A stretch of 64,000 bases of DNA, from NCBI GenBank assembly GCA_028874335.1, contig JAPPJY010000047.1:1-64000 (forward strand), given 5' to 3'. Below the pieces are notes generated by a model. That model did no database searches. It saw only the letters and a program-made list of their open reading frames with translations, and was not told the DNA's origin. The stretch is from Gemmatimonadota bacterium. Lineage in GTDB: Bacteria; Latescibacterota; UBA2968; GCA-2709665. Positions 63,836 through 64,000 of the stretch are shown here, piece by piece; the stretch's first letter is position 1; every line of letters starts with the position of its first letter. The translations under genes and the position numbers were made by a program.

Positions 63836-64000
63836 CTATACCGCGGTCCAGCCTCCATCCACCAGGAGCGTATGCCCCGTGATCAGGTCCGCGGCCGGAC
63901 TCGCAAGGAAAACCACGGCGCCCACGACGTCTTCGGGGCGGCCCACCCGACCCAGCGGTATCCGCTTCAGCAGATCCTCCCGCAGCGCCGGATCGTCGAA
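63836..64000 (-). CDS. short-chain dehydrogenase/reductase (C-terminal part; runs off the window)
   Basis: The last 54 codons of an [23 protein letters not shown], then [15 protein letters not shown] and a TAG stop. These are the typical C-terminal helix and the substrate-side loop of classical SDRs. The 5' end lies beyond base 64000. It ends 57 bases upstream of the hydroxyacyl-CoA dehydrogenase start, so it is probably the preceding gene of the same operon. Confidence 0.88.
   Translation of the reverse strand, partial: FDDPALREDLLKRIPLGRVGRPEDVVGAVVFLASPAADLITGHTLLVDGGWTAV

Noticed and set aside
1-64000. CRISPR arrays, tRNA or rRNA genes, prophage, transposase or integrase genes
   Set aside because: I looked for regular spaced repeats, tRNA-like cloverleaf ends and recombinase motifs and found none that I could support.

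Overview
The window is a G+C-rich bacterial chromosome segment with short intergenic gaps and many translationally coupled genes. An outer membrane is implied by a TonB-dependent receptor with a carboxypeptidase-like N-terminal domain, its DUF4249-type lipoprotein partner and an OprB-like porin. That pairing is typical of the FCB group (Bacteroidota, Rhodothermota, Latescibacterota and relatives). The cupin/dehydrogenase/oxidase genes, creatininase, CoA-transferase and Gly/Arg-rich unknowns fit an uncultivated FCB-like heterotroph. This placement is inference; no rRNA, tRNA or CRISPR array was seen.

Layout. (1) 0-8 kb, plus strand: thioredoxin, a UTP-glucose-1-phosphate uridylyltransferase coupled to a GHMP sugar kinase, quinolinate synthase, a probable TIM-barrel glycosidase-like protein and a three-gene ABC-2 transporter. 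(2) 8-11.6 kb: a catabolic operon (cupin, NAD-dependent beta-hydroxyacid dehydrogenase, FAD amine oxidase, M19 dipeptidase-like protein), then a PIN fragment. (3) 11.8-16.7 kb: TonB receptor, DUF4249 lipoprotein (apparently with an ATA start codon), and porin. (4) 16.9-21.5 kb: a BrnT/BrnA toxin-antitoxin pair, a strong terminator and a heterodimeric ABC exporter. (5) 21.5-26 kb, minus strand: a YhaN/SbcC-like ATPase coupled to a YhaO/SbcD-like nuclease.

(6) 26-52 kb, all on the minus strand, is a defence island. Read in transcription order it holds: HsdR, a DUF262-HNH protein, HsdM, an orphan Phd antitoxin, MNT/HEPN copy 2, HsdS, a 1703-residue STAND ATPase with a Cap4/DUF4297-like nuclease domain, an OLD-like ATPase fused to a TOPRIM nuclease, a 1766-residue protein joining four glycosyltransferase-like domains with a kinase-like domain and a methyltransferase, an XRE regulator, a chimeric RHH antitoxin, a two-gene ATPase plus DUF4276-like system, and MNT/HEPN copy 1. 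Decayed copies of the HEPN, MNT and DUF4276 genes lie around 29.0-29.5 kb in the same order as the intact block at 26.1-27.2 kb, so the island has grown by duplication and decay. The giant glycosyltransferase/kinase/methyltransferase protein and its ATPase neighbours are the best candidates for an undescribed system.

(7) 52-64 kb returns to metabolism: a gamma-glutamylcyclotransferase-like protein, a metallo-beta-lactamase-fold protein, then on the minus strand a zinc alcohol dehydrogenase, two tandem paralogues of unknown function coupled to a fatty-acid desaturase, a fumarylacetoacetate-hydrolase family enzyme, a repeat-filled gap, a creatininase-family amidohydrolase, both subunits of a CoA-transferase, a 3-hydroxyacyl-CoA dehydrogenase and the end of a short-chain dehydrogenase. 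The last four genes look like one acyl-CoA/aromatic-acid degradation operon.
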